A stretch of DNA of 54,362 nucleotides from Caulobacteraceae bacterium (GCA_031291645.1 JARLIQ010000083.1:1-54362), one strand, 5' to 3'. Shown: positions 27,952-39,760, counted from the stretch's first letter. Translations and numbers: made by a program. Notes: generated by a model not told the origin, from the letters alone.

Positions 27952-28707
27952 CTAGCCTATCCGTCGCCGCCAAAGGCTGGCGAGGTAAACGCCCAGAAGC
28001 GCGGCGGCAAGTCCGAACCAGGTTACGGCGTATTCCAAATGTCGATTTGGAATATCGGTGGGTACCGGAGCGGGAATTGGGCCCGGAGCCATAGGTCCGG
28101 GCGACTCCAGCATCAGGAAGGTGGGCGCGGGATTGGTCACCCCGAGAACCCGGGCGATGGCGGGTATGTCGCGCCAATAGAACAGCCGCTGGGACGGCTC
28201 ATTGTCCGGGGTGACGAAGGTCTTGCGGTCGCCCCTGCGCAGCACGCCGATGATGGGCGCCCTCAGGGTCTGGACCCCGGGGGTCAGATGGGCGGCGTCA
28301 TCCTGGGCGATGAAACCACGGTCGACGAGGATACTGCCATAGGGGTGTCCGGTCAGGGCGCAGGCGGTGATGATCCGAAATCCGGCCTGGGCGTCACGCA
28401 CGGCATAGACCCGCACGAAAGGGGTCTGTTCGATCAGGGGGCAATCGGCCTGGACCCGGGTGTAGTCGACATCGACCCCATCGGCGGCCCGGCGCATGGC
28501 CACCACCAGCGGCTCGGCCGGCGCCTGTTGCAGGGCGGCGATCCTGGCCAGCAGATCCTGTTTCCAGTGCAGCCGGTGGACCTGCCAGACGCCGAGACTG
28601 ACCAGGAGGGCGAAGGCCAGGGCGGCGAACAGGGTCATGACCACGGGAAAGCCGGGCTTGCCGGCCGCGCCGCCCGCCGAGGCGGCTAGCCCCTCAGACT
28701 TCATCAT
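27952..28707 (-). CDS. SURF1 family cytochrome c oxidase assembly protein
   Basis: 251 residues. Two membrane segments bracket a periplasmic domain: VVMTLFAALAFALLVSLGVWQ (about 22-42) and YAVTWFGLAAALLGVYLASLW near the C-terminus. Family motifs are LGVWQVHRLHWK near the first helix and PYGSILVDRGFI in the domain. SURF1 helps insert haem a into subunit I of aa3 oxidases. The start (ATG 28707 or the adjacent ATG 28704) overlaps the DUF983 stop by 14 bases. Member of the ctaC-to-thrC operon. Confidence 0.93.
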   Translation of the reverse strand: MMKSEGLAASAGGAAGKPGFPVVMTLFAALAFALLVSLGVWQVHRLHWKQDLLARIAALQQAPAEPLVVAMRRAADGVDVDYTRVQADCPLIEQTPFVRVYAVRDAQAGFRIITACALTGHPYGSILVDRGFIAQDDAAHLTPGVQTLRAPIIGVLRRGDRKTFVTPDNEPSQRLFYWRDIPAIARVLGVTNPAPTFLMLESPGPMAPGPIPAPVPTDIPNRHLEYAVTWFGLAAALLGVYLASLWRRRIG

Positions 28708-29056
28708 TGCGGGCTTGGGAGGCCTTGTTGTGGAACTGCATGGCGATCATCACCCCCTTGAAGGGGCGCAGCAGCGCCAGGGTCAGGATCGCCGTGATCG
28801 GCAACCAGATCAGTAGATTGACCCAGATCGGCGGATGGATGGTGAACTCGGTGAACAGGGCGCCGAAGCTGGCGATCATGCCCACGATCAGAATGATGAA
28901 CACCGCCGGCCCGTCGCCGGAGTCCGCGGCGCGCAGGTCAAGGCCGCAGGCCTCGCACCGCGCGCTCAGCTTCAGATAACCGTCGAACATGTCGCCCTCG
29001 CCACAGCGGGGGCAACGGCAGGTGATCCCTGCGACGAACGGGTTCACCTGCGCCAT
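28694..29056 (-). CDS. DUF983 family membrane protein
   Basis: 120 residues. N-terminal zinc-ribbon: CRCPRCGEGDMF and CEACGLDL give two CxxC pairs. Two membrane helices follow, about residues 51-72 (FIILIVGMIASFGALFTEF) and 76-97 (IWVNLLIWLPITAILTLALL). DUF983 genes sit in alphaproteobacterial oxidase operons between ctaE and SURF1, as here, so a role in oxidase assembly or metal delivery is likely but unproven. It starts 7 bases after the ctaE stop and overlaps SURF1. Confidence 0.93.
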   Translation of the reverse strand: MAQVNPFVAGITCRCPRCGEGDMFDGYLKLSARCEACGLDLRAADSGDGPAVFIILIVGMIASFGALFTEFTIHPPIWVNLLIWLPITAILTLALLRPFKGVMIAMQFHNKASQARNDEV

Positions 29057-29063
29057 GGCCAGC

Positions 29064-29945
29064 CTATTTCAGGCCGGGAAGAATGATATAGACGAAGGCG
29101 AACAGGAACAGCCACACCACATCAACGAAGTGCCAGTACCAGGCCGCCGCCTCGAAGCCGAAGTGCTTCTGCGGGGTGAAGCCGCCGCCCATCAGCCGCA
29201 GCAGGCAGATGGTCAGGAAGATGGTCCCCACCAGCACGTGGAAGCCGTGGAAGCCCGTGGCCATGATGAAGGCGTTGCCATAGAGGGCCGAGTTCTCGGT
29301 CTCCGGCGAGAAGAACAGATGCTCGCTGAGGATGTGGTGATACTCGTAGGCCTGCACCGAGGTGAACAGCACGCCCAGCAGAACGGTCAGCAAAAGGCCG
29401 GTCTTGGCGCCCTTGCGGTCACCGGTTTGCAGGGCGTGGTGAGCCCAGGTGACCGTGGTGCCCGAAAGCAGCAGGGTCAGGGTGTTGACCAGCGGCAGGT
29501 GGAACGGCGAGACCAGCTCCACGCCCTTCGGCGGCCAGGTGGCCCAGGCGGCGGCGACGCCAGCGGTGCTATTGATGTCCGGGGTCAGGGTCCTGTGATG
29601 GTGGAACAGGGCCATCTCGAAGAAGACCCAGAACCAGGCGACGAAGAACATCACTTCCGAGGCGATGAACATCACCATGCCATAGCGCAGGCCGATGGAG
29701 ACCACCGGGGTGTGGTCGCCGGCATTGGCTTCCAGGGTCACGTCCCGCCACCAGCCGGCCATAGTGTAGAGCACACCGGCCAAGCCGATCAGGAAAATCC
29801 AGATGAAATGCTTTTCAAGGCCAAACAGGCCCTTCATCCAGGTCACCCCACCAATCGCCATGACAAAGGCGAAGAACGAGCCGACCAGCGGCCAGGGGCT
29901 GGGATTGACCAGATGGTAGTCGTGCTTGACGGCGTCGTTGGCCAT
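29064..29945 (-). CDS. ctaE: Cytochrome c oxidase subunit III
   Basis: 293 residues from ATG 29945 (an in-frame TTG at 29963 is less likely). The seven-helix CoxIII fold is visible, with [20 protein letters not shown] at the N-terminus, [18 protein letters not shown] in the middle and [14 protein letters not shown] near the end; [17 protein letters not shown] is the signature C-terminal helix. It stabilises the core of the aa3 oxidase in the inner membrane. Preceded by ctaG (72 bases) and followed by DUF983. Confidence 0.97.
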   Translation of the reverse strand: MANDAVKHDYHLVNPSPWPLVGSFFAFVMAIGGVTWMKGLFGLEKHFIWIFLIGLAGVLYTMAGWWRDVTLEANAGDHTPVVSIGLRYGMVMFIASEVMFFVAWFWVFFEMALFHHHRTLTPDINSTAGVAAAWATWPPKGVELVSPFHLPLVNTLTLLLSGTTVTWAHHALQTGDRKGAKTGLLLTVLLGVLFTSVQAYEYHHILSEHLFFSPETENSALYGNAFIMATGFHGFHVLVGTIFLTICLLRLMGGGFTPQKHFGFEAAAWYWHFVDVVWLFLFAFVYIILPGLK

Positions 29946-30017
29946 GTCGCTCTTGAACCTCAAAATGTCTGGTCGCGCGCCCCGGCGAACCGGCGCGGCG
30001 GTGGTTAAGTCTCTAAG

Positions 30018-30632
30018 CTATAACGCCGCCCCGGCCGTCCCGCCAAGGCCCTGAGCGGGCTTTGACGCGACCTTCTGAGTGGGGGATACTGATGGGTAGA
30101 AGGTATAGGACAAGGTCACGTCGCTCATCCCATTCATATCCGGGTCCTTGGCGAAACCCGGATCGACGAAATAGACCACTGGAAACTGAACGGTGGTGTG
30201 CGCGGCGATCGTCTGATCATTGAAGCAAAAGCACTGAAGCTTGCGGAAATAGGCCCCGGCCTGTAAAGGCGCGACATTATAGGCCGCCCGCCCGGTGAGG
30301 GGTTTGTCCGAATTGTTGGTCACCTTGAAGAAGGCGAGGCCCGATTCGCCGATATGGATCGACTGCTGGTTTTCCACCGGCGCGAAGCTCCAGGGCAGGT
30401 CACGGACATTGGTGTCGAAACGCACGGTCACCCGCCGCTCCAGCACCACCCGCGACGCCTTGGTCGCCGTGGGCACCGCCCCGGAAAACCCGGTCGCCTG
30501 ACAAAAGGCGCGGTACAGCGGCACCGAGGCGAAGGCCGCGCCGGTCATCAGCGCGAGCACGGTCACGCAGATGAGCACCACGCGGCCATTGCGGGCCGCG
30601 GCCGGGTCAGAAGGGCGGCGCGTCGGCGACAT
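30018..30632 (-). CDS. ctaG: Cytochrome c oxidase assembly protein CtaG/Cox11
   Basis: 204 residues from ATG 30632, after GGATGGGGGGCC. One N-terminal anchor (VVLICVTVLALMTGAAFASV) and a periplasmic domain with the copper-binding CFCF motif (LQCFCFNDQ). It delivers copper to CuB of subunit I. Motifs LYRAFCQATGFSG and YFVDPGFAKDPDMNG match Cox11. Its start lies inside the preceding tiny gene (26-base overlap), a sign of tight translational coupling. Confidence 0.96.
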   Translation of the reverse strand: MSPTRRPSDPAAARNGRVVLICVTVLALMTGAAFASVPLYRAFCQATGFSGAVPTATKASRVVLERRVTVRFDTNVRDLPWSFAPVENQQSIHIGESGLAFFKVTNNSDKPLTGRAAYNVAPLQAGAYFRKLQCFCFNDQTIAAHTTVQFPVVYFVDPGFAKDPDMNGMSDVTLSYTFYPSVSPTQKVASKPAQGLGGTAGAAL

Positions 30633-30762
30633 GGCCCCCCATCCTGACAAGGGTCACCACGAACACGAGGATCACGAACACGCCCAGGGCCAGGGCGATG
30701 GCGATGCTGCGGCGGCGCCGGGCCTTGGTGGCTTCCGGGCTCTCGGGCGGATTGAAGGTCAC
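30607..30762 (-). CDS. 51-residue single-pass membrane protein between ctaB and ctaG (CoxF-like)
   Basis: GTG 30762 to TGA 30607 gives 51 residues: an N-terminal TFNPPESPEATKARRRRS, one helix (IAIALALGVFVILVFVVTL), and a short tail ending DAPPF. The GTG overlaps the ctaB stop as GTGA, a GGAGG lies ten bases before it, and the 3' end overlaps ctaG by 26 bases, so translation is well supported. Alphaproteobacterial cox operons often have such a small protein here, known as CoxF or 'hypothetical'. Positive residues before the helix predict the N-terminus inside. Likely an accessory assembly factor; function inferred from position only. Confidence 0.82.
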   Translation of the reverse strand: MTFNPPESPEATKARRRRSIAIALALGVFVILVFVVTLVRMGGHVADAPPF

Positions 30763-31724
30763 CAGCGCAGGGCCTCCAGGCCCATCAGGCGCTCGGCCAG
30801 CAGACCGGCGAACAGCAGGAACAGGTAGAGGATAGAAAAGGCGAACAGGTTGCGGGCCGCCTTGGCGCCCAGGCGCACGTCATAGAGCCGCCCTTCCCGC
30901 TCGTCCGTGCGATCGCCGGCCTTGCTGAGCACCAGGCGCACCGCCAGCAGCAGGAACATCAGCCCGCCCAGGCCGGAAATGGCCAGATAGATCGGGCCGC
31001 CCAGGCCGGTGAAGGCCGGGGCCACCGCCACGGGGATCAGCGCCAGGCTATAGAGCAGGATCTGCAGACGGGTGGACTTGGCGCCCTTGACCACCGGCAT
31101 CATCGGCACGCCGACGGCGGCGTAGTCCTCAGCGGTGTAGAGGGACAGGGCCCAGAAGTGAGGCGGGGTCCACAGGAAGATGATGGCGCACAGCAGCCAG
31201 GCGTTCAGCGGGGTCGAGCCGGTGGCGGAGGCCCAGCCGATCACCGGCGGCAGGGCGCCGGCCAGACCGCCGATGACGATGTTCTGCGGCGTCGAGCGCT
31301 TCAGCCACATCGTATAGACCACAGCGTAGAAGACGATGGTGAAGGCTAGGAGGGCGGCCGCCAGGGGATTGATGGCCAACCACATCATGCCCACCGACAG
31401 GAGGGACAGCACGATCCCCATGGCCAGGGCGTCGGCGCCCTGGACCCGGCCCATGGGCACGGGCCGGCCACGGGTGCGGCGCATGCGGGCGTCGATATCG
31501 GAATCGTACCACATATTCAGCGCGCCGGACGCCCCGGCGCCCACCGCGATACACAGGATCGCCATCACCGCCAAAACCGGATGGATCGGGGTGCGGGCGC
31601 ACACCAGGCCGGTGAGGCCGGTGAACACCACGAGGGACATCACCCGCGGCTTGAGCAACGCGACATAGTCCTGCCAGCGCGCTGGCGCTGATGGGGTGGC
31701 TGTCACGGCGACGGTATCGGTCAT
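30759..31724 (-). CDS. ctaB: Protohaem IX farnesyltransferase (haem O synthase)
   Basis: 321 residues, polytopic membrane prenyltransferase of the UbiA superfamily that adds farnesyl to haem B, making haem O, the precursor of haem A for the oxidase. The Asp-rich motif NMWYDSDIDARMRRTRGRP is clear. About eight to nine helices fill the rest. ATG 31724 start. It lies between ctaD and the small CoxF-like gene, in the standard aa3 operon order. Confidence 0.97.
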   Translation of the reverse strand: MTDTVAVTATPSAPARWQDYVALLKPRVMSLVVFTGLTGLVCARTPIHPVLAVMAILCIAVGAGASGALNMWYDSDIDARMRRTRGRPVPMGRVQGADALAMGIVLSLLSVGMMWLAINPLAAALLAFTIVFYAVVYTMWLKRSTPQNIVIGGLAGALPPVIGWASATGSTPLNAWLLCAIIFLWTPPHFWALSLYTAEDYAAVGVPMMPVVKGAKSTRLQILLYSLALIPVAVAPAFTGLGGPIYLAISGLGGLMFLLLAVRLVLSKAGDRTDEREGRLYDVRLGAKAARNLFAFSILYLFLLFAGLLAERLMGLEALRW

Positions 31725-31808
31725 AGGCGGTATGCGACTTTCAAATGGTTGAGGGGCGCGAACGCCGGTCCAGCGCCGCGCCCCCCTTTAGACCCTTACG
31801 CCCCAGGC

Positions 31809-34414
<2,606 letters not shown>

Positions 34415-34692
34415 CGACAAAGCCTCAGCCCTCATTTCCTCACGATCCGTTACGCCGCCCCCCGACGCGTTAGACTGCGTCCCGATAGGCAGACTTTTTA
34501 TTCGTAAAGCCTAGTGCGTCCCCACTCCCCGCCTTCGCGCGGATTGTCGCACTTGGCCTCCCGCCTTGCGGCGTGCATACGCGCTCTGTCCAACCTTGCC
34601 AAGACGATTGAAACGCGTTTGCGGGCGATGGTTTCGCCTTCGGCCCGGCATGCTTATGTTCAAGACCTGATTTCCACCATCGCGAGCGCTCC

Positions 34693-36123
34693 ATGACCCT
34701 CCACAGCCCCGCCCCGTCGCTGCTCGAAGCCGCCGGCGTCGATGCGAATCGCGCGCAGTCGGTGCTCGAGACCGCGCTGGTCGGGGCCGACGACGGCGAG
34801 CTGTTCGTCGAGCGCTCCGAGAGCGAGGCCTTCCTGTTCGACGACGGCCGGTTGAAGTCGGCCAGCTACGATTCGATCGAGGGCTTCGGCCTGCGGGTGG
34901 TGGCGGGCGAGACCGCCGGCTACGGCCACGCCTCGGAGATCTCCGAGGCCGCCATCCGCCGCGCCGCCGACAGCGCCGCCCTGGCCAAGCGCGGCCGCGC
35001 CGGCGTCGCCGCCGAGCCGCCGCGCGCGACCAACGCCAAGCTCTACGGCGAGGAAGACCCCCTCGCCTCCCCCGCCTTCTCCGACAAGGTCGCCCTGCTG
35101 CAGGAGATCGACGCCTTCGCCCGCGCCCGCGACCCCCGCGTCGCCCAGGTCAGCGCCTCGCTGGCCGGGGAACGGCGGATGATCGAGATCCTGCGCGCCG
35201 ACGGGCGGCTGCTGCGCGACGTGCGGCCCCTGGTGCGGCTGAACGTAGCGATCACCGTCGAGCGGGACGGGCGGCGCGAGACCGGCTCGTCCGGCGCCGG
35301 CGGGCGCAGCGGCTTCGACACCTGGATCACCCCCAACCGCTGGCGCGAGCAGGTGGACGAGGCCCTGCGCCAGGCCCTGGTCAACCTGGACGCCATCGCC
35401 TGCCCGGCCGGCGAGATGGACGTGGTGCTGGGCCCGGGCTGGAACGGGGTGCTGCTGCACGAGGCGGTCGGCCACGGCCTGGAGGGCGACTTCACCCGCA
35501 AGGGCGTCAGCGCCTTCTCCGGCCGGATCGGCGAGCGGGTCGCCGCGCCCGGCGTGACCATCTTCGACGACGGCTCGCTCTATGGCCGCCGCGGCTCGCT
35601 GACCATCGACGACGAAGGCACGCCCACCCAGCGGACGATCCTGATCGAGGACGGCATCCTGGTCGGCTACATGCACGACCGGATGAGCGCGCGCCTGACC
35701 GGCCAGCAGCCCACCGGCAACGGCCGGCGCCAGTCCTTCGCCCACATGCCGATGGCCCGGATGACCAACACCGGCATGCTCGGCGGCGACACCCCGCGCG
35801 AGGAGATGATCGCCTCGACCAAGCGCGGCCTCTACTGCGCCAACTTCGGCGGCGGCCAGGTGGACATCACCAACGGCAAGTTCGTCTTCCAGTGCACCGA
35901 GGCCTATCTGATCGAGGACGGCAGGATCACCACCCCGGTCAAGGGCGCGACCCTGATCGGCGACGGCCCCTCGGCCCTGACCCGGGTGACCATGATCGGC
36001 GACGACTTCGGCTTCGACCCGGGCGTCGGCGTCTGCGGCAAGGCCGGCCAGAGCGTGCCGGTCGGCGTCGGCCAGCCCTCGCTGAAGCTCACCGGCCTGA
36101 CGGTCGGCGGCACGGCGGTCTAA
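34693..36123 (+). CDS. tldD: Metalloprotease TldD
   Basis: 476 residues. With TldE it forms a zinc protease that degrades unfolded or modified small peptides and in E. coli matures microcin B17 and acts on CcdA. The HExxxH site is HEAVGHGLEGD at about residue 256; the third ligand Cys follows in 'GLYCANFGGGQVDITNG'. Full length. No tldE (pmbA) partner is adjacent. It is divergent from ctaC across a 278-base gap that should hold both promoters; I see no clear boxes there. Confidence 0.96.
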   Translation: MTLHSPAPSLLEAAGVDANRAQSVLETALVGADDGELFVERSESEAFLFDDGRLKSASYDSIEGFGLRVVAGETAGYGHASEISEAAIRRAADSAALAKRGRAGVAAEPPRATNAKLYGEEDPLASPAFSDKVALLQEIDAFARARDPRVAQVSASLAGERRMIEILRADGRLLRDVRPLVRLNVAITVERDGRRETGSSGAGGRSGFDTWITPNRWREQVDEALRQALVNLDAIACPAGEMDVVLGPGWNGVLLHEAVGHGLEGDFTRKGVSAFSGRIGERVAAPGVTIFDDGSLYGRRGSLTIDDEGTPTQRTILIEDGILVGYMHDRMSARLTGQQPTGNGRRQSFAHMPMARMTNTGMLGGDTPREEMIASTKRGLYCANFGGGQVDITNGKFVFQCTEAYLIEDGRITTPVKGATLIGDGPSALTRVTMIGDDFGFDPGVGVCGKAGQSVPVGVGQPSLKLTGLTVGGTAV

Positions 36124-36128
36124 GACCT

Positions 36129-36162
36129 CCTTCTCCCCTTGTGGGAGAAGGGGCGTCGCCCC
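36129..36162. terminator. Tandem hairpins between convergent tldD and the SMP-30 gene
   Basis: CCTTCTCCC (36129-36137) pairs perfectly with GGGAGAAGG (36143-36151). A second stem GGGGC-GTC-GCCCC follows at 36150-36162. The pair lies 5 bases after the tldD stop and directly before the lactonase stop, so it can serve as a terminator in both directions. The sequence also resembles a dispersed intergenic repeat. Confidence 0.6.
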
Positions 36163-36163
36163 C

Positions 36164-37039
36164 TCACCCCGCGAACGGCGGCAGGGCCAGGCCCTTTACG
36201 CCCGGCTTGAACGCCATCAGCGAACCCGACCACGGCTCCCTGGCCAGGGTCTCCGCCGACAGGGTCTCGCGCGCCGAGGTGATGTAGAGGGTGTCCAGCC
36301 CGGCCCCGCCGAACGCGCAACTCGTCGGGTTGGTCACCGGCAGCGGCACGACCTTGTCGACGCCGCCGTCCGGCGCATAGCGGACGATGCGTGATCCGCC
36401 CCACTGACAGTTCCACAGGAACCCCTCGGCGTCGACCGCCGAGCCGTCCGGCCCATAGCTCTGGCCCTGGGTGTCGGCGAACGGCTCGACCCGGCCCAGC
36501 GCCCCGGTCTCGGGGTCGATGCTGGCCATCTCCAGCGTCAGCCGCGTGGAGTCGGCGATGTAGAGCCGCCGCCCGTCCGGGCTGCACACCAGGGTGTTGG
36601 GGATGCCCATGCCGGTGATGCACCGGGTCAGGGTCCAGTCGGGATCCAGCCGGTAGAGCGCGCCTTCGAAGCGGCCGTAACTCTCGTGCATGGTGCCGAA
36701 CCAGTAGCGCCCGCCCAGGTCGACATTGCCGTCATTGGGCCGGTTGTCCGGGCGGTCGGCCTCGACCTCGATCTTCAGCTCGAACGCGCCGGTGTCGGGA
36801 TCGAGTACGCCCAGGCCCGGCCGCGCCGCCGCCAAGAACCCGATCCCGTTCGCCCGCGGGACCACCGAGGTGGTCTGCACCTCCAGGTCGACGCCGCCGT
36901 CGGCGCCGGTTTCCGGCTCGAACCACTCCAGCCGGCCGCCCTTGATGTCGACCCAGTAGAGCCGCCCCCGCGCGGCGTCCCACACCGGCCCCTCGCCCAG
37001 CGCGTTGGTCCGAGGGACCACGCAGACCATCTCACTCAT
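36164..37039 (-). CDS. SMP-30/gluconolaconase/LRE family lactonase
   Basis: 291 residues, six-bladed beta-propeller lactonase: the metal-binding Glu is in LGEGPVWD near residue 16, Asn/Asp ligands in NRPNDGNVDLGGRYWFGTM and MGIPNTLVCSPDGRRLYIADS. It hydrolyses sugar-acid lactones (glucono-, galactono- or arabinonolactone). It follows the alpha-galactosidase with a 10-base gap, suggesting an oxidative galactose route, but no dehydratase or dehydrogenase of that route is visible. Cytoplasmic, no signal peptide. Confidence 0.92.
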   Translation of the reverse strand: MSEMVCVVPRTNALGEGPVWDAARGRLYWVDIKGGRLEWFEPETGADGGVDLEVQTTSVVPRANGIGFLAAARPGLGVLDPDTGAFELKIEVEADRPDNRPNDGNVDLGGRYWFGTMHESYGRFEGALYRLDPDWTLTRCITGMGIPNTLVCSPDGRRLYIADSTRLTLEMASIDPETGALGRVEPFADTQGQSYGPDGSAVDAEGFLWNCQWGGSRIVRYAPDGGVDKVVPLPVTNPTSCAFGGAGLDTLYITSARETLSAETLAREPWSGSLMAFKPGVKGLALPPFAG

Positions 37040-37049
37040 GCGTTCTCAC

Positions 37050-39176
37050 TCACGCGTCTTGACGCTCCAACAGAAGGACGGCGATCTCCCCGGCGCGCAG
37101 CAGCGGCAGCGGCGCGCCGGCGTGGGCCAGCATGGCGCCGCTCGCGCTCAGCGTCTCGCCGCGCGCCATGGCCGGGACGTGCTTCATCGAGGCGGGTGGG
37201 CGGCGCGGCAGGTTGAGCTGGCGAAGGCTGTAGGTGGCGTCCGCGTCCAGCCCCGCGATCCGGAGCGGCGCCAGGCCTGCGGTGCGCGGGGTCTCGACCT
37301 GGGCGGCGCAGACCAGCGCCCGGCCTTCGGCCATCGCCGCGTGGGCCATAAGGCCCGGGTCGGGATGCTCCAGCCGCACCGTCCGGCCGGCGTGCAGGAC
37401 GCCGCGCCAGGCCTTGTGCAGGGCGATGGCCTCCCTGAGTTCGGCGCGCCGGCCCGGGGTGAAGCCGGTCAGGTCGGCCTCGACGCCCATATGGCCGAAG
37501 AAGGCGGTGAAGGCGCGCATCTGCAGGCTGGTGACGCGGCCGGTGGTGTGGGCCGCCTCGGGCCCCACGTGGGCGCCCATCACCTCGGGCGGGAAGAAGA
37601 TGGAGAAGGCCCGCTGGATCGACTGCCGCTCGATCGGGTCGTTGCAGTCCGAGGTCCAGATCCGGTCGGTGCGCCTGAGGATCTCGTAGTCCGCCCGCCC
37701 GCCGCCGGAGGCGCAGGATTCGATCTCGACGCCGGGATGGGCCGCGCGCAGCCGGTCGATCAGGGCGTAGACCGCGAGCGTCTGGCGATGGACCGCCGCG
37801 CGCCCGCCGCTGACCGCGTGGGTCAGGTCGCGGTTCATGTCCCACTTGAGGTAGGCGATCGGGTGCTCGGCCAGCAGGGCGTCGATCTGGGCGAAGATGG
37901 CGTCCGAGACCTCCGGCCGGGTCAGATCCAGCACGTACTGGCGCCGCCCCAGCGGCTGGCGGCGGCCCTCGATCCCGAGGACCCAGTCGGGGTGGGCGCG
38001 GATCAGCTCGGACTCGGCGTTGGCCATCTCCGGCTCGACCCAGAGGCCGAACTCCATGCCCAGGCCCAGCACGTGGTCGATCAGCGGCTTGAGCCCATGC
38101 GGGTATTTCACCGGGTCGACCCGCCAGTCGCCGAGGCTGGTGGTGTCGTCGTCGCGGCCCAGGAACCAGCCGTCGTCCAGCACGAACCGCTCGATCCCGA
38201 CCCCGGCGGCGAGGTCGGCCAGGCCCTGCAGCCGGGCGACGTCGTGGTCGAAATAGACCGCCTCCCAGGTGTTGTAATGCACCGGCCGGGTCTTGCCCTT
38301 GAGCCGCCCGCCCAGGATGGTGTCGCGCACGAACGGATGCAGCCGGTCGGAGAGGCCGTTCAGGCCGGCGGCCGAGCGCGCCAGGTAGAGGGCCGGCGTC
38401 GCATAGGCCTCGCCCTCGGCCAGCACGATCTCGCCCGGGCGCAGGAGTTCGCCCGCCTGGAGCTGGATGCGGCCGTCGCGCAGGCGCTCGGCGAACATCC
38501 TGTGGTCGCCGCTCCAGGCCAGGTGCAGGCCGAAGGCCTCGCCGCGCGCCTCGCCGAAGCCGGGCTCGCCGGCGACCAGGAACGGCGGGGCGTGGTGCGA
38601 GGTGCGGCCGGTGCGGTTCTCCTTGACCATCAGGCCGGTGACCAGCGTCTGGCGCACGGGGGCGAACTCGCGCGCCCAGCGGCCGTCGAACAGCATCAGC
38701 TCGGCGTGGGGCGAGGCGAAGGCGCCGGCGGCCAGCCAGTCGAGGGCGAGCGGGCCCGGCCCCAGGTTGCGGGCCTCGGCCCGGCTGGTCAGGACGCCCG
38801 TGGCGGCGTCGAGCGCGAGGGTCAGGACCACCTCGATCCCGGCCAGATCGTCCCTCAGGGTCACGGCGGCCGAGGCGCCGTCGGCGTCCACCGCGCGCAC
38901 GGCCATCTGGCTGACCAGCTCGCTCTCGCCGCGCCGGGCGATCAGGGCCGGATGGCCGGTGAAGCCGTGGCCGGCCTCGGGCAGCCAGTTCAGCGCCTCG
39001 CCGTCGTCCAGGCCGCCATGCGGGACGGCCCTGTCGTCCAGCCGGCTCAGGGCCCCGAACGCCTCGGCCCCGCCGAGGTCCGGGCCCCAGTAGGCCAGCA
39101 CCGGCGCGCCGACGTCCGGGATCAGGAACACCAGGCTCTCGCCGCCGCCTTCCAGTCGAAGAAATCCGCCGGCCAC
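37050..39176 (-). CDS. Alpha-galactosidase, glycoside hydrolase family 36
   Basis: 708 residues, GTG start 39176 four bases after GGGGAGG; the frame upstream is not needed. GH36 motifs: VLDDGWFLGRDDD, the nucleophile Asp at about 443 in YLKWDMNRD, and the acid/base Asp at about 512 in TSDCNDP; SCASGGGRADYEIL lies between them. It releases galactose from raffinose, melibiose or galactomannan. There is no signal peptide, so it acts inside the cell on imported sugars, yet no transporter is adjacent. Operon with the SMP-30 lactonase. A 722-codon Arg-rich frame overlapping it is a shadow. Confidence 0.95.
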   Translation of the reverse strand: MAGGFLRLEGGGESLVFLIPDVGAPVLAYWGPDLGGAEAFGALSRLDDRAVPHGGLDDGEALNWLPEAGHGFTGHPALIARRGESELVSQMAVRAVDADGASAAVTLRDDLAGIEVVLTLALDAATGVLTSRAEARNLGPGPLALDWLAAGAFASPHAELMLFDGRWAREFAPVRQTLVTGLMVKENRTGRTSHHAPPFLVAGEPGFGEARGEAFGLHLAWSGDHRMFAERLRDGRIQLQAGELLRPGEIVLAEGEAYATPALYLARSAAGLNGLSDRLHPFVRDTILGGRLKGKTRPVHYNTWEAVYFDHDVARLQGLADLAAGVGIERFVLDDGWFLGRDDDTTSLGDWRVDPVKYPHGLKPLIDHVLGLGMEFGLWVEPEMANAESELIRAHPDWVLGIEGRRQPLGRRQYVLDLTRPEVSDAIFAQIDALLAEHPIAYLKWDMNRDLTHAVSGGRAAVHRQTLAVYALIDRLRAAHPGVEIESCASGGGRADYEILRRTDRIWTSDCNDPIERQSIQRAFSIFFPPEVMGAHVGPEAAHTTGRVTSLQMRAFTAFFGHMGVEADLTGFTPGRRAELREAIALHKAWRGVLHAGRTVRLEHPDPGLMAHAAMAEGRALVCAAQVETPRTAGLAPLRIAGLDADATYSLRQLNLPRRPPASMKHVPAMARGETLSASGAMLAHAGAPLPLLRAGEIAVLLLERQDA

Positions 39177-39234
39177 GTCGCCTCCCCGGGTTTGCGCGGC
39201 ACAAGAGCGTGACCGCGCGGCCGAGGCAAGGGCC

Positions 39235-39696
39235 TCAGACCGGCAGGGCGATGGCGTGCTTGACCTCTTCCAGCACCGCATAGGTGCGGGTCTCCCGCAC
39301 GCCGGGCATGCGCACCAGGATGTCGCCCAGGAAGGCGCGGTAGGCGTCCATGTCCCGCACCCGGGCCTTGATCAGATAGTCGAAGCCGCCGGCGACCATG
39401 TGGCATTCGAGGATTTCCGGCGCGAGGCGCACCGCCGCGGCGAAGCTCTCGAACACGTCGGCCGTGGTCCGGTCGAGCAGCACCTCGACGAAGATCAGAA
39501 GCCCGCGGTCGACCTTGGTCGGGTCCACCAGGGCCGCGTAGCCGGTGATCACCCCCCGCTCGCGCAGCCGCCGCACCCGGTCGAAACAGGCCGCCGGCGA
39601 GAGGTTGCAGCGCTGGGCCAGTTCGGCGTTGGTGATCCGCCCGTCGGCCTGCAGGACGCGGAGAATCCGGCGGTCTGTGTCGTCAAGAGCGGACAT
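39235..39696 (-). CDS. putR: Lrp/AsnC-family regulator, probably PutR
   Basis: 153 residues. N-terminal HTH: LDDTDRRILRVLQADGRITNAEL and LSPAACFDRVRRLRERGVITGY; C-terminal RAM ligand-binding domain (about 65-150). Divergent from putA with 116 bases between, the layout of alphaproteobacterial putR-putA. PutR is an Lrp-type activator that turns on proline catabolism when proline is present; that link is inferred from position and family. Confidence 0.9.
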   Translation of the reverse strand: MSALDDTDRRILRVLQADGRITNAELAQRCNLSPAACFDRVRRLRERGVITGYAALVDPTKVDRGLLIFVEVLLDRTTADVFESFAAAVRLAPEILECHMVAGGFDYLIKARVRDMDAYRAFLGDILVRMPGVRETRTYAVLEEVKHAIALPV

Positions 39697-39725
39697 GCGG
39701 ATCGAGAGCCTTTCGCCAAATGATC

Positions 39726-39760
39726 TTCGACAAATCTAGAAAAACTACGAAGCACATTCG
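39726..39760. promoter_or_regulatory. Overlapping dyads in the putR-putA gap, possible PutR site
   Basis: TTCG (39726-39729) and CGAA (39748-39751) face each other across an A/T-rich stretch, and the same CGAA pairs with TTCG at 39757-39760. Lrp-type proteins favour such loosely symmetric A/T-rich sites. It lies 30-64 bases upstream of the putR start and about 50-90 bases upstream of the putA start. Short arms, so only suggestive. Confidence 0.3.

Noticed and set aside
37036-39204. 722-codon frame overlapping the alpha-galactosidase
   Set aside because: Arg/Pro/Gly-rich shadow in another frame; the GH36 frame carries all catalytic motifs.
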